This document shows, one piece after another, positions 38,800-47,265 of a stretch of DNA of 64,000 nt. Both the position numbers and the translations under genes were made by a program. Source of the DNA: an uncultured beta proteobacterium (GTDB taxonomy: Bacteria > Pseudomonadota > Gammaproteobacteria > Burkholderiales > Burkholderiaceae_C); NCBI GenBank assembly GCA_903960915.1, contig CAJCCO010000045.1:1-64000 (forward strand), read 5' to 3'. How positions within the stretch are numbered: the first letter of the stretch is position 1; each line of letters starts with the position of its first letter. The notes under the pieces are model-generated. The model saw only the letters and a list, made by a program, of their open reading frames with translations, was not told the DNA's origin and did not search any database.

Positions 38800-39801
38800 A
38801 TGAACAGCATTGACATCGACGTGATCCGCACCGCCCTGGACTGGCAAAGCCGGAACCACCGCGTGGTGCTGGGCACCGTGGTGCGCACCTGGGGCTCGGC
38901 CCCGCGCCCCCCCGGCTCGCTCATGATCATTCGCGACGATGGACAAGTGGCCGGATCGGTCTCAGGCGGCTGCATTGAGGACGACCTGATTCGCCGGGTG
39001 GCCGCCGGTGAGCTGGCCATGCACACACCCGAAACCACCACCTACGGCCAGACAGCCGAAGAAGTGCGCCGCTTTGGCCTGCCCTGTGGCGGCACCGTGC
39101 AAGTGGTACTTGAGCCTTTATCGCCCCAGTCGCAACTGCATGAATTGCTGCACCAGATAGAGCAGCACCAGCGCGTAGAACGGCGCCTGGACATGGCCAC
39201 CGGGAAGGTCCGCATGGCTGCTGCCACGCAGGGCGACAAACTTCAGTTTGACGGCCAAAGCCTGACCACCGTGCATGGTCCCAGGCTGCGCTTGCTGATT
39301 GTTGGGGGTGGCCAACTCTCACGCTACCTCGCGGCCATGGCCGTCATGCTGGACTACCAGGTGACGGTGTGCGAGCCGCGCGCCGAGTACCACGAAGGCT
39401 GGGATACCTTGGACGGCGTGACCTTGTCCACCCAGATGCCCGACGACCTGGTGTTGGCCATGCACTTGGACCACAACAGCGCCGTGGTGGCCGTCACCCA
39501 CGACCCCAAGCTAGACGACCTGGCCCTGATGGAGGCGCTGCACACCCCCGCGTTTTATGTGGGTGCATTGGGCTCGCGCCACAACAACGCCCAGCGCCGC
39601 AAACGCCTGCTTGAATTTGACGTGTCCGAGGCAGAAGCAGCACAACTGCGTGGCCCGGTAGGTCTGAACCTGGGCGCCTTGACGCCTCCAGAAATTGCCA
39701 TGAGCATCGTCGCCGAAATGACCGCCATGCGCCGTGGCGTTGACCTGAGCCAGGCGCTCAGTAGCTGGGAGAGCTCCAAGACGGTTTGCGGGTTGGCTTG
39801 A
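38800..39801 (+). CDS. coxI: CoxI-type XdhC-family protein (full length)
   Basis: This 333-residue XdhC/CoxI protein has the N-terminal domain (GTVVRTWGSAPRPPGSLMII, then SGGCIEDDLI and GLPCGGTVQVVLEP with a conserved cysteine). Its C-terminal Rossmann domain has RLLIVGGGQLSRYLAAMA and FYVGALGSRHNNAQRRKRL. The family hands molybdenum cofactor to Mo hydroxylases. The cox cluster thus encodes two XdhC-type proteins, this one and CoxF. It is the last gene of the cluster. The assignment as CoxI is from length and context. Confidence 0.9.
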   Translation: MNSIDIDVIRTALDWQSRNHRVVLGTVVRTWGSAPRPPGSLMIIRDDGQVAGSVSGGCIEDDLIRRVAAGELAMHTPETTTYGQTAEEVRRFGLPCGGTVQVVLEPLSPQSQLHELLHQIEQHQRVERRLDMATGKVRMAAATQGDKLQFDGQSLTTVHGPRLRLLIVGGGQLSRYLAAMAVMLDYQVTVCEPRAEYHEGWDTLDGVTLSTQMPDDLVLAMHLDHNSAVVAVTHDPKLDDLALMEALHTPAFYVGALGSRHNNAQRRKRLLEFDVSEAEAAQLRGPVGLNLGALTPPEIAMSIVAEMTAMRRGVDLSQALSSWESSKTVCGLA

Positions 39802-39883
39802 TTCGTTGAAGCGGCGCGGGAGAAAGCTGTTTTTACTTCTAACGCCTATGGTTCTAGGGGACGATTACCGGAACTGACCCATA

Positions 39884-41011
39884 CTATTTTGAAGCCGGTG
39901 GATGTGACGCACCAGCAAACAGTGTCTCAGCGCGAAAACCCAGGCCGGGCAAGTGCATAGCGTGTTCTCCCTTGATAGGCCAGTTTTGCAGACTGCCATT
40001 GTCTAGGCCTTCTTTTACGGCCTGACCCAAGTTGCGAACCCAAGCTGCTGGGACCTTGGCGGCGTTAAGACGCTCTTCGAGATCCAGGACACTTTCATTG
40101 CGCATAGCAGTTGCCAGCAAATGGCGAAATTTTTGCAAATGGACGTTGCTGACGAAACCCCGTGTTTGGCCTTCGAGAAGAGGCAATATTTGCGCCTCTA
40201 TGTTGAGTACACGCGCCAACGCAATCATTTGCTGTGGCGTGTTGGCTCCTAGAGCGATACATCCGTCCTTACATTGCACTATCTCGGCACCGGGACTGCC
40301 GGTAAATCCAACGTTGCCCATGCGGGGGGGAGCTTCACCACTGTCCATCGCCATAACCGTCATGGGATACATCAGTTGCATCGCTGCACCGAACATTGAA
40401 GCATCCAGGGACTCACCTAGCCCGGTGAGGTCACGCCTACGTATGGCAGCAATGATGGCGAGCGCGCCCACCATGCCGGTCGCACAATCAATCACTGGGA
40501 AGCCCACTTTGACCGGTCCCCCATCTGGCAATCCAGACATCATTGCCATCCCTGAGGCTGCTTGAATTACATGATCGTACGCGGGCCTTTTCGACCACTC
40601 ACTTTTAAGGCCATAGGCACTGATATTGCAATGAATCAAGCTTGGCTTGATGGCCCGCACCTGCGACTGACCAAATCCAAATTTTTCCATTACCCCTGGA
40701 CGCATGTTGTCCACCATCACGTCACACTGTTCAAAAAGTTCCCACGCCTGTTTTCGACCTGCTTGCGATGACAGATCAATCGATAAAATTTCTTTGCCGT
40801 GGTTAAAGGCCTGGAAATTTTTTGGCTTATTTCTTAATGAATCGCCCCGCAAAGGGTTTTCTATCTTGACGACCCGAGCGCCCAGCATAGCCAGATAAAA
40901 GGTCGCAAAAGGCCCTGCCATGACATGCGAAAAGTCAAGAACAGTCACCCCGTGCAAGGCAGCCGTATCGGCAGGAAATGAGCCTGGGGTTTGATTCGAA
41001 GTCATAGGCAT
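39884..41011 (-). CDS. CoA transferase, CaiB/BaiF (family III)
   Basis: This 375-residue family III CoA transferase begins with LHGVTVLDFSHVMAGPFATF. It has the catalytic aspartate D146 in RPAYDHVIQAASGM and the GKEILSIDLSSQAGR segment. It would move CoA between acyl-CoA and a free carboxylic acid. The start shares a base with the esterase stop (TAATG arrangement), so both are in one operon with the Bug-type protein gene. The acid substrate is unknown. Confidence 0.9.
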   Translation of the reverse strand: MPMTSNQTPGSFPADTAALHGVTVLDFSHVMAGPFATFYLAMLGARVVKIENPLRGDSLRNKPKNFQAFNHGKEILSIDLSSQAGRKQAWELFEQCDVMVDNMRPGVMEKFGFGQSQVRAIKPSLIHCNISAYGLKSEWSKRPAYDHVIQAASGMAMMSGLPDGGPVKVGFPVIDCATGMVGALAIIAAIRRRDLTGLGESLDASMFGAAMQLMYPMTVMAMDSGEAPPRMGNVGFTGSPGAEIVQCKDGCIALGANTPQQMIALARVLNIEAQILPLLEGQTRGFVSNVHLQKFRHLLATAMRNESVLDLEERLNAAKVPAAWVRNLGQAVKEGLDNGSLQNWPIKGEHAMHLPGLGFRAETLFAGASHPPASK

Positions 41012-42030
41012 TAGGGTCGAGTTCTTGGGAACGGGAGGTGCAACGGCGCCGGATCTACACCCGTTGCCTTTTTCATTTGGTTGATGCGTTCACGATTAGC
41101 CAATTGACTGCTATCTTCATCTTGAGTCGCAAAAACCTGTCGTGTCAGAAAGCGCATGCCGTCTCGAAAACGAGGGGGTACGGTCCGACCCCAGTGATCA
41201 CCACCGCGTACAACTCGATATTCGTGATCAACGCCATGGTCCCACATGACCCGATGCAGAAACTCAACGCCGTCGAATGTATTGAGAATGTCGCGATCAC
41301 CAACGTCCAGATATATTTGGAGCCCCGAGGCTTGTATTTGTGCAGCACGCGCTACCAAAATGTTGGCTGGATTATTTGCTTCCCAGTAAGCCGTGTCGAC
41401 AGGCTTACCGAAGAAAGACTCCATCAATGCAGGTGGCCGGAAAAAACTGTTGCGGACATGGATGTCGGCATAGTTGAAGGCGGGTTCTATCGCTGACTCA
41501 AGTGCCGCGACCCCACCGAACTGATCAGGGTACTTGAACGCCAGTCGCAGGCCACCGAGACCACCCATCGAATGACCAATTAAAGCCGTTTTACTAGCGG
41601 TCTTGCCCACCTTAAACGTGGTTCTCAAGTGGGGAATAAATTCCTTGATCATGAAGGTTTCCCACTTTTGTGTGCCATCTCGCCAGTCAAGCCAAAACGA
41701 ACGACCTGAGTTGGGGATGACCACCACGCACGGGGCGAGCTCACCTGACGCCCAAGCCGCCTGTACGGTGGCTTGTATGAATGCAAAACCACCTATGCCA
41801 TCGCCACCATGAAGCGCCAATAGAAGCGGCAGGTCCTGCGCATTCTCATACCCTAGGGGCAGCATGGCGGTGTAGGCCACAGGAGAGGGCACCAGACCCG
41901 AGTTGAGCTGGCCTTTGACCTCAGTGCCATTGGCCGTCATTGCACTGGATTGTGCAGCGCTGGTGCCATGAATAGCCATAAGTCCAGCCAACCCAGCTAA
42001 GTAAATTGCCTCGCGGCGCGTATTTTTCAT
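41011..42030 (-). CDS. Exported alpha/beta-hydrolase, esterase D-like
   Basis: This 339-residue alpha/beta-hydrolase has the nucleophile elbow GHSMGG with S154 and a likely acid/base pair in VGDRDILN and RGGDHWG. The N-terminus MKNTRREAIYLAGLAGLMAI looks like a signal peptide with a twin-arginine-like RR, so export is likely and Tat is possible. The catalytic domain resembles the esterase D/PF00756 group that hydrolyses acyl esters. It sits between the Bug protein and the CoA transferase, suggesting release and activation of an imported acid or ester. Confidence 0.8.
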   Translation of the reverse strand: MKNTRREAIYLAGLAGLMAIHGTSAAQSSAMTANGTEVKGQLNSGLVPSPVAYTAMLPLGYENAQDLPLLLALHGGDGIGGFAFIQATVQAAWASGELAPCVVVIPNSGRSFWLDWRDGTQKWETFMIKEFIPHLRTTFKVGKTASKTALIGHSMGGLGGLRLAFKYPDQFGGVAALESAIEPAFNYADIHVRNSFFRPPALMESFFGKPVDTAYWEANNPANILVARAAQIQASGLQIYLDVGDRDILNTFDGVEFLHRVMWDHGVDHEYRVVRGGDHWGRTVPPRFRDGMRFLTRQVFATQDEDSSQLANRERINQMKKATGVDPAPLHLPFPRTRP

Positions 42031-42057
42031 GTTTGTCTCCTTGATGGTTTTTGACGA

Positions 42058-43035
42058 TTACTGCTCGGGCTTAATTCCGGTTTCCTCGATGTATTTTTTC
42101 CAGCTGACTACCTCTCGACTAACGAAGCGTTTACCACCGGCCAGATCCATCACCATGGCAGTGCTGCCAGCTTTACCTCGCAGCTGGACCATTTCCGGGA
42201 AGTCGGTAATCTTGTTGATCGCAGCATTGAGTTTTTCGGCGATCGCCGTCGGCGTACCTGCGGGAGAAAAGACGGCTGTCCACGCGGTGAATTCAAAGTC
42301 TTTCATGCCCTGCTCAGAAAAGGTCAGTACATCCGGTGCCACTGAGTTTCTCTTTTCACCTGCGCTGGCCAACGGGCGTACTTTTTTTGTGGCAACAAAG
42401 ACCTGCGCTGCGGTTGAATCAGAGAAAGCAAACGACAGTTGTGCGCCTGCCAAGTCAGTCAATGATTGAGAATTAGATTTATACGGGACAGTGACTACAT
42501 CTACACCGGCCCTTCGCTTGAAGTATTCGCAAGCCACCTGAGTGACTGCATTGCCGCTACCACAGCTCAGAGTACCCGGATTCTTTTTCGCAGCTGCAAT
42601 GAGTTCGTTTATGTTTTTCCAAGGCTGTGAACTGTTGATGTACATAGAGACATCACTTGAACCTAGGCCACTGATGAAATCAAAGGACGAAGAGTCATAG
42701 CCGAGCTTGCCTGGATAAAAAGCGTAATTCACAGCATTGGTTGTTGCGCTACCCAACAACAAGGTATAGCCATCGGGCTTGGCGCGGGCTACAGCCTGCG
42801 CGCCCAGTGCGCCATTTGCGCCAGGCTTGTTCTCCACCACCACAGTAGCTTTGATGGTTTCACCAAGCCCTTTGGCAATGATCCTTGCAACGATGTCTGA
42901 TCCGCTGCCCGCTGTAAATGGGACCACAAGCGTGATCGGCTTATCCGGATAAACGGACTGTGAATGCGCAGGCCATGAGCAAAACAGTGCGCAAGCAATC
43001 AGTGCAAAAAAGTTTTTTGAAAAAGGGGTTCGCAT
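42058..43035 (-). CDS. Tripartite tricarboxylate transporter substrate-binding protein (Bug family)
   Basis: This 325-residue Bug-family protein has a signal peptide ending near CSWPAHSQS and the mature start YPDKPITLVVPFTAGSGSDI, the family hallmark. The segment VVENKPGANGALGAQAVARA is also characteristic. Bug proteins bind carboxylates, often aromatic or di-acids, for TctAB-type importers; no TctA/TctB genes lie in the window. It is first in a three-gene operon and has a 22-bp palindrome about 80 bases upstream. Confidence 0.9.
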   Translation of the reverse strand: MRTPFSKNFFALIACALFCSWPAHSQSVYPDKPITLVVPFTAGSGSDIVARIIAKGLGETIKATVVVENKPGANGALGAQAVARAKPDGYTLLLGSATTNAVNYAFYPGKLGYDSSSFDFISGLGSSDVSMYINSSQPWKNINELIAAAKKNPGTLSCGSGNAVTQVACEYFKRRAGVDVVTVPYKSNSQSLTDLAGAQLSFAFSDSTAAQVFVATKKVRPLASAGEKRNSVAPDVLTFSEQGMKDFEFTAWTAVFSPAGTPTAIAEKLNAAINKITDFPEMVQLRGKAGSTAMVMDLAGGKRFVSREVVSWKKYIEETGIKPEQ

Positions 43036-43116
43036 GGCAGCTCCTTGAGATGTGCGGGTCGGGCTTCTCGCCCGTTACTGAAGTTCCCACAAATCGTAAG
43101 ACAGGGCTAACTGCTG

Positions 43117-43138
43117 AAATGTCAATGGTTTGACATTT
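43117..43138. promoter_or_regulatory. 22-bp palindrome, candidate Crp/Fnr operator
   Basis: AAATGTCAA-TGGT-TTGACATTT is a perfect 9-bp inverted repeat. Read as TGTCA-N6-TGACA it has the architecture of Crp/Fnr operators. It lies between the Bug gene start (43035) and the Crp/Fnr gene stop (43192), which makes the local regulator the obvious candidate binder. Confidence 0.65.
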
Positions 43139-43191
43139 AATGAAATATCGATTGGCCCAAATCTAGCAAGGCACTGCGGCCTGATTTGGAC

Positions 43192-43911
43192 CTATTGGGA
43201 TTCACTCTCAGCAATCACCTTGCGCAAGGAATTGATGTCGTTGATCCTGATGCGACCGTACTCCAACTGCAACGCGCCGCATTCTTCAAGTTGTTGCAAC
43301 AAAGCATTCGTTCTTTGTCGTGAGAGGCTGATCATTGATGCAAGATGGGCTTGCGTCAGGGTCACTTCAAAGGCTGAGCTGACCAAACCGGTTGCATCTA
43401 CAGTCCTGTTTTGCAGGACGTGAACCAACAATCGATGAGCCAATCTAGCGATCCCTGAATTCAGGTTCGAGAAGGTGAGTGCTTCAAGAGCACCGCCAAG
43501 GCGCATAGCAATAATTGAGATGACTGCATCCTTGAGCTCTGGGCATGTATCCGTAATTAGCAACCAGTCTCGCGTTGGCACGATCAAAACCTCACATGAC
43601 GTGCGCGCCACCAGATTGCTACTGTGGGGGTCTGGGTGATAGATGTGAAGAAAACTATACGGCTGTCCAAGTCTCAAAATATTTATGATCAACTCTTTGC
43701 CTGAAGGGCGAAGGACAGTCACGTCAGCTTGACCAGCAAGCAAAATATGCAAGCCCTTGGAGGCCGAGCCTTGCCTTGCAATGACAGATCCGGCCTCGAA
43801 TTTCGCCACCCGACCGAACTGCAGCAACAGGTCAACGGCATTTTCTGTCAGATCTACAGGCCAAGCCTTGAGCATGACTTCCATGACATCTTTGACACCC
43901 CAACGAGCCAT
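43192..43911 (-). CDS. Crp/Fnr-family transcription regulator
   Basis: This 239-residue protein has a cyclic-nucleotide-binding-like domain (about residues 20-130, GSVIARQGSASKGLHILLAGQADV). It ends with a winged helix-turn-helix (about 175-205, TLTQAHLASMISLSRQRTNALLQQLEE). No Fe-S cysteine cluster of the Fnr type is visible, so the ligand is unknown. I chose the ATG at 43909-43911 with AAAGG upstream; a GTG 10 codons earlier is open. It probably controls the operon to its left, see the 22-bp palindrome. Confidence 0.85.
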   Translation of the reverse strand: MARWGVKDVMEVMLKAWPVDLTENAVDLLLQFGRVAKFEAGSVIARQGSASKGLHILLAGQADVTVLRPSGKELIINILRLGQPYSFLHIYHPDPHSSNLVARTSCEVLIVPTRDWLLITDTCPELKDAVISIIAMRLGGALEALTFSNLNSGIARLAHRLLVHVLQNRTVDATGLVSSAFEVTLTQAHLASMISLSRQRTNALLQQLEECGALQLEYGRIRINDINSLRKVIAESESQ

Positions 43912-44224
43912 TTTTTTACCTTTAAAAGGGGAGCAATTCACCCTGCAAACATAGGTGCAATAGCACTCGATGGATACCTTCTCTCTCTTATGCTGATCGC
44001 ATTGGAGTCAACTTGGTAGGTCGCATGATAGCCAATGCTTCTCTTACAGCATGGAGGTTTGAGACTCCTGTGCTTGGCCTTAGCGGGAAGCCGCAGTCAG
44101 GAGCCCAAAGCAAAAAGCCCACGTGGTGCAGGGCCTTGGGACTGCCTCAAGGCCTGATGCAACGGCTTCAATAGCTGCTTATGCATCGTTGATGGGTACA
44201 AGTAGCTCCTGGAGCCCACAAACA
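43912..44224. other. Intergenic stretch, no gene seen
   Basis: About 310 bases between the Crp/Fnr regulator and pirin. A 63-residue frame at 44123-44314 on the plus strand overlaps pirin and shows no family signature. I see no clear promoter, terminator or RNA. Confidence 0.5.
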
Positions 44225-45079
44225 CTACAGCCTACCCTGCGCCCTCAGCAGCTGCGCCCGCTCCCGGATGCCGTGCTCGCCCAGCTGCAACGCCTGGTTG
44301 CTGGTGTGCACTGAGTAAGAGCCCATGTGCATCTCGTGCGGGTGCGGCACTGCAGAGCCAAGTACGAAGGATGTGTCTTCCAGCGCCGTGAACGTGATGT
44401 CTGCGCCGTTGCGGTCAAACACAACCAGCTCGCCCGTGTTCAATTCGGCTGGGGCGGACAAACTGCCTTCGCCTATGGCAGCCCAGACCACCGTATGGCC
44501 CTGCGGTGATTCAAACTGCCACTGCTCGCCGGCCTTCAGGTGCACGCCCAGGTAGGTCATCTCAGAAGGCGCAGTTATCGGACTGCTTTGGCCACCATAG
44601 CTGCCCAGCAGGACGCGCGCGGGGCCAGCACGCGGAATGTCTGCCGGGTCCAGGTAGCGGCTGAAGGCTGTGGCCAACTCCAGTTCAGGCGGCATGGCCA
44701 CCCACAGCTGAAACCCCAGCACGCGCTCGGCATTGACCGGGCCTCCACGGTGCCATACACCACCACCGGCCATCATCCACTCCACACCTCCAGTGAGCAA
44801 CACGCCGCGCTCGCCATGCGCGCCGGAGGTGTCTTCGTAGTTGACGCGGCCGTCTATCAGGTACGTGAGGGTGGCAATGCCCGAATGCGGGTGCATGCCG
44901 AACTGCGGGGGGCGCCCGCCGGCCGGCGACTCAAACCGGTCCAGAAAGATGAACGGTTTAAGCACCTCGCCCAAGTCGCCGGGGCTCACCAGCCGGGTGA
45001 TAGGGCCGTGCGCACTGCCACGGGTGCGGTGAACCAGGGTGCGTTCGTCAGGGAGTTTAGAGACAGTTGATGTAGTCAT
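44225..45079 (-). CDS. Pirin family protein
   Basis: This 284-residue bicupin contains the pirin metal-site region FGMHPHSGIATLTYLIDG, with two histidines and a later conserved acidic/His cluster in VEWMMAGGGVWHRG. Pirins bind iron; some bacterial forms act as quercetinases, others regulate pyruvate dehydrogenase. No clue here decides between them. The LysR stub divergent from it suggests it once paired with a LysR regulator. Confidence 0.9.
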   Translation of the reverse strand: MTTSTVSKLPDERTLVHRTRGSAHGPITRLVSPGDLGEVLKPFIFLDRFESPAGGRPPQFGMHPHSGIATLTYLIDGRVNYEDTSGAHGERGVLLTGGVEWMMAGGGVWHRGGPVNAERVLGFQLWVAMPPELELATAFSRYLDPADIPRAGPARVLLGSYGGQSSPITAPSEMTYLGVHLKAGEQWQFESPQGHTVVWAAIGEGSLSAPAELNTGELVVFDRNGADITFTALEDTSFVLGSAVPHPHEMHMGSYSVHTSNQALQLGEHGIRERAQLLRAQGRL

Positions 45080-45463
45080 GGAAGACGCCTATTGCCCAAG
45101 GCCTCATTGGTTTTTGAAGTAGGTAGTGTCTGCTCATTCGTTGCTAAATTGCGCGGGGCGGTTGTGCCACACGACCAGCGCACACAGCAAGCCCAACACC
45201 ATGGTGCAAAGTTGTTGGTAATACCTGTAGCTTAGGATCAGCGATATGACTTGTCTATAAGCAATAATTCCAGTTGACCATGCTAATTTTGAAAGTAATA
45301 ACATGCTCGATCTGAACCAGATGGCGCTGTTTGTGCAGGTGGTGCAAGTCTGTTGACGCCGACCGAAAATTACACCGCATCCCCAGTTTGCCGATATGTA
45401 CGGCATGGACCCGCGTGATGTGGCCTATGCCCTGGAGCGGGTCAAAGGAACGACCGGTTCGGT
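45080..45463. other. Intergenic stretch with gene remnants
   Basis: About 380 bases between pirin and the diguanylate cyclase. It contains the stub of a LysR gene (45303-45356) and the tail of another gene (45384-45467), described separately. A 90-residue minus frame at 45134-45406 is the antisense of these remnants and shows no signature. Confidence 0.6.
45303..45356 (+). pseudogene. LysR-family regulator, truncated after 17 codons
   Basis: The reading MLDLNQMALFVQVVQVC then stop matches the first residues of LysR-type regulators, where Phe-Val-x-Val-Val begins helix one of the HTH domain. The stop comes right after, and no LysR sequence follows. The gene was probably cut by a deletion whose far end is the fragment at 45384. 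It is divergent from pirin, a common LysR-pirin layout. Confidence 0.6.
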
Positions 45464-45467
45464 CTAA
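45384..45467 (+). pseudogene. C-terminal remnant of an unidentified gene
   Basis: An in-frame stretch reading QFADMYGMDPRDVAYALERV and a few more residues ends at TAA (45465-45467). It has protein-like composition and begins right after the LysR stub, without a start codon or ribosome-binding site. I do not recognise the family. It overlaps the stop of the diguanylate cyclase on the other strand. Confidence 0.4.
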
Positions 45468-46435
45468 TCAGCGCAGACCGTGCGGTTGCGGCCTGAGGCC
45501 TTGGCTTCATAAAGCGACTTGTCCGCTTGGTGAGTCAGGGCACCCAGGAGGTCTGAACCCGGGGTGTTGTACGCTGTCGCTACCCCGATGCTGACGGTGA
45601 TGGACTTCCCCGCTACTTGTACCTGGCGAACATTTTCATGGACCCGTTGCGCGGCTTTGCCTGCAGCCTTGCGGTCGGCCAGAGGCAGCCACATCACAAA
45701 CTCCTCACCGCCATAGCGCACGGCCAAGTCACTGCTGCGCATGCTCAAACGCAGTTGCTCGGCCAACGCGCAAAGGACCTTGTCGCCCTCGCCATGACCG
45801 TATAGGTCGTTCACAGTCTTGAAGTGGTCCACATCCACCATCAATAAGGCTGCGCAAGCCTCGGAAGGCGCTTGCGCGCACCAATGGTTGACCGCGGTGT
45901 CCAAGGCGCGGCGGTTGGAGAGACCGGTCAAGGCATCGGTTCGGCTCAAGTCAGCGAGTTCACGGTTTTCGGATTGAATCACCACGGTGCGCTGTTCAAG
46001 TTGCTGGTGCAATACTTTTAGCTCGGCGTGGGCTTGTTCAAGATGCCTACTGATCTGTTGTGCCTGGGTTCGTGCGAGCAGTAGCTCGGCTTCATAGCAG
46101 CTTCTTTCTTTGGCTACAAAAATGACCCAGTAAAAATGAGAGCTACCGTTAAAGTCACGTTTTTGGCAATTCACCATGACCGGTATTTTTAGCTTTTCGG
46201 CATCCGAGAAATCCAGATAAATTTCATTGATGCGCCCGGTGTGAAGCAGCAAGGGCCAAACATGGGTTTGCAGGAATATCCGGCCCGCTGGTGTCAGTAA
46301 TGTCGTCATGGGCTGGGCATGGCATTGCAAAGAACTTTGCCCCACAAGCGCCAATAACTCAAGATTGGTATTCAGAATTTGTCCCGTGCTGTCAGTGATC
46401 AGCAGGGCGCAAGGTAGTTCGTTAATCTGGATCAT
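45464..46435 (-). CDS. PAS-GGDEF diguanylate cyclase
   Basis: This 323-residue cytoplasmic protein has a PAS sensor (about residues 5-110), a coiled-coil helix (about 115-160) and a GGDEF domain with the active-site GGEEF at 242-246. An RxxD inhibitory I-site (RSSD, 233-236) lies five residues before it, so product inhibition by c-di-GMP is likely. It is 17 bases downstream of the RsbQ-like hydrolase and cotranscribed with it, which suggests the hydrolase delivers a signal to the PAS domain. Confidence 0.93.
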   Translation of the reverse strand: MIQINELPCALLITDSTGQILNTNLELLALVGQSSLQCHAQPMTTLLTPAGRIFLQTHVWPLLLHTGRINEIYLDFSDAEKLKIPVMVNCQKRDFNGSSHFYWVIFVAKERSCYEAELLLARTQAQQISRHLEQAHAELKVLHQQLEQRTVVIQSENRELADLSRTDALTGLSNRRALDTAVNHWCAQAPSEACAALLMVDVDHFKTVNDLYGHGEGDKVLCALAEQLRLSMRSSDLAVRYGGEEFVMWLPLADRKAAGKAAQRVHENVRQVQVAGKSITVSIGVATAYNTPGSDLLGALTHQADKSLYEAKASGRNRTVCAD

Positions 46436-46452
46436 GCCGAGATTTATGGAGA

Positions 46453-47265
46453 TCAGTCAGACAGGGGTCGCGAAAAATAGTCTTGCATGGCCTCAATGAC
46501 CAGCAAATGGTTGCTCATGTGCGCACAATGCCCAACAACGTCAAGTACCTTGAGGGTGCTGCCCACTAACTGCTGGTGAAAAAAGTCCCCTACACCCAGA
46601 GGGGCCAACGCATCATGGAGGTGTTGCAGTACCAGGCATGGATGCGTTATTTTGCACAGATCTTCCCGGATATCCGAGAAAAAAGTGGCTTGTGCAAACA
46701 AGCGCGCGGCCACGGGGTCCGTGCTGCAAAAACTTTTTTCGAGTGCGTTGGCGTAGACACCGCCCTGCGCTTCTCCGGCAATCACGGGCGCCAGGGTGCT
46801 GGCCCAGCCCATGTAGTTTTGGTCCATCAAGGCGAGTAAACCTTCCAGGTCTTCGCGCTCGAAGCCGCCCAGATAGTGGGGTGGGAGATTGAGAAAACAA
46901 GGGGAGGGGCCGAGGAGGACGAGCTGTTTGAAGAGCGCAGGGCGCTTGAGGCAAGCCAGTAGTCCAATGCTGCAGCTGACCGAATGACCCACAAAGGTCA
47001 CGCCGTTTGTCAAGTCAAGCGCATCGCAGACGTCCAGCAGGTCCTGCGCATAGCCTTCCAATTGGGCGTATCGTTTCTCATCGAAAGCTTGCAGGTCGGA
47101 TTGACCGGTGCCGACATAGTCAAACAAAACCTGGGTGTGGGTCGTCGAAAACGCCGGGGTGATGCGGTCCCACATGGTTTGGTTGCAGCCAAAGCCATTG
47201 CCATAAATAAGAACCGGGCCGCCTTCGCCCGTGACCTGCACGTTGTTGCGCTTAAGATTATTCAA
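46453..47265 (-). CDS. RsbQ-like alpha/beta-hydrolase (partner of PAS-GGDEF)
   Basis: This 270-residue alpha/beta-hydrolase matches B. subtilis RsbQ in its triad positions: S95 in VGHSVS, D218 in HLHDALAP and H246 in VGHCAHMSN (RsbQ uses S96, D219, H247). RsbQ is needed with the PAS protein RsbP for energy-stress signalling, and the fold is shared with plant strigolactone/karrikin receptors. Here the partner is a diguanylate cyclase. The start is a TTG at 47263-47265 with GGGGAA upstream; no in-frame ATG lies nearby. Confidence 0.85.
   Translation of the reverse strand: MNNLKRNNVQVTGEGGPVLIYGNGFGCNQTMWDRITPAFSTTHTQVLFDYVGTGQSDLQAFDEKRYAQLEGYAQDLLDVCDALDLTNGVTFVGHSVSCSIGLLACLKRPALFKQLVLLGPSPCFLNLPPHYLGGFEREDLEGLLALMDQNYMGWASTLAPVIAGEAQGGVYANALEKSFCSTDPVAARLFAQATFFSDIREDLCKITHPCLVLQHLHDALAPLGVGDFFHQQLVGSTLKVLDVVGHCAHMSNHLLVIEAMQDYFSRPLSD

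Noticed and set aside
45134-45406. 90-codon minus-strand frame near pirin
   Set aside because: It runs antisense to the LysR stub and adjoining DNA, with no family signature.
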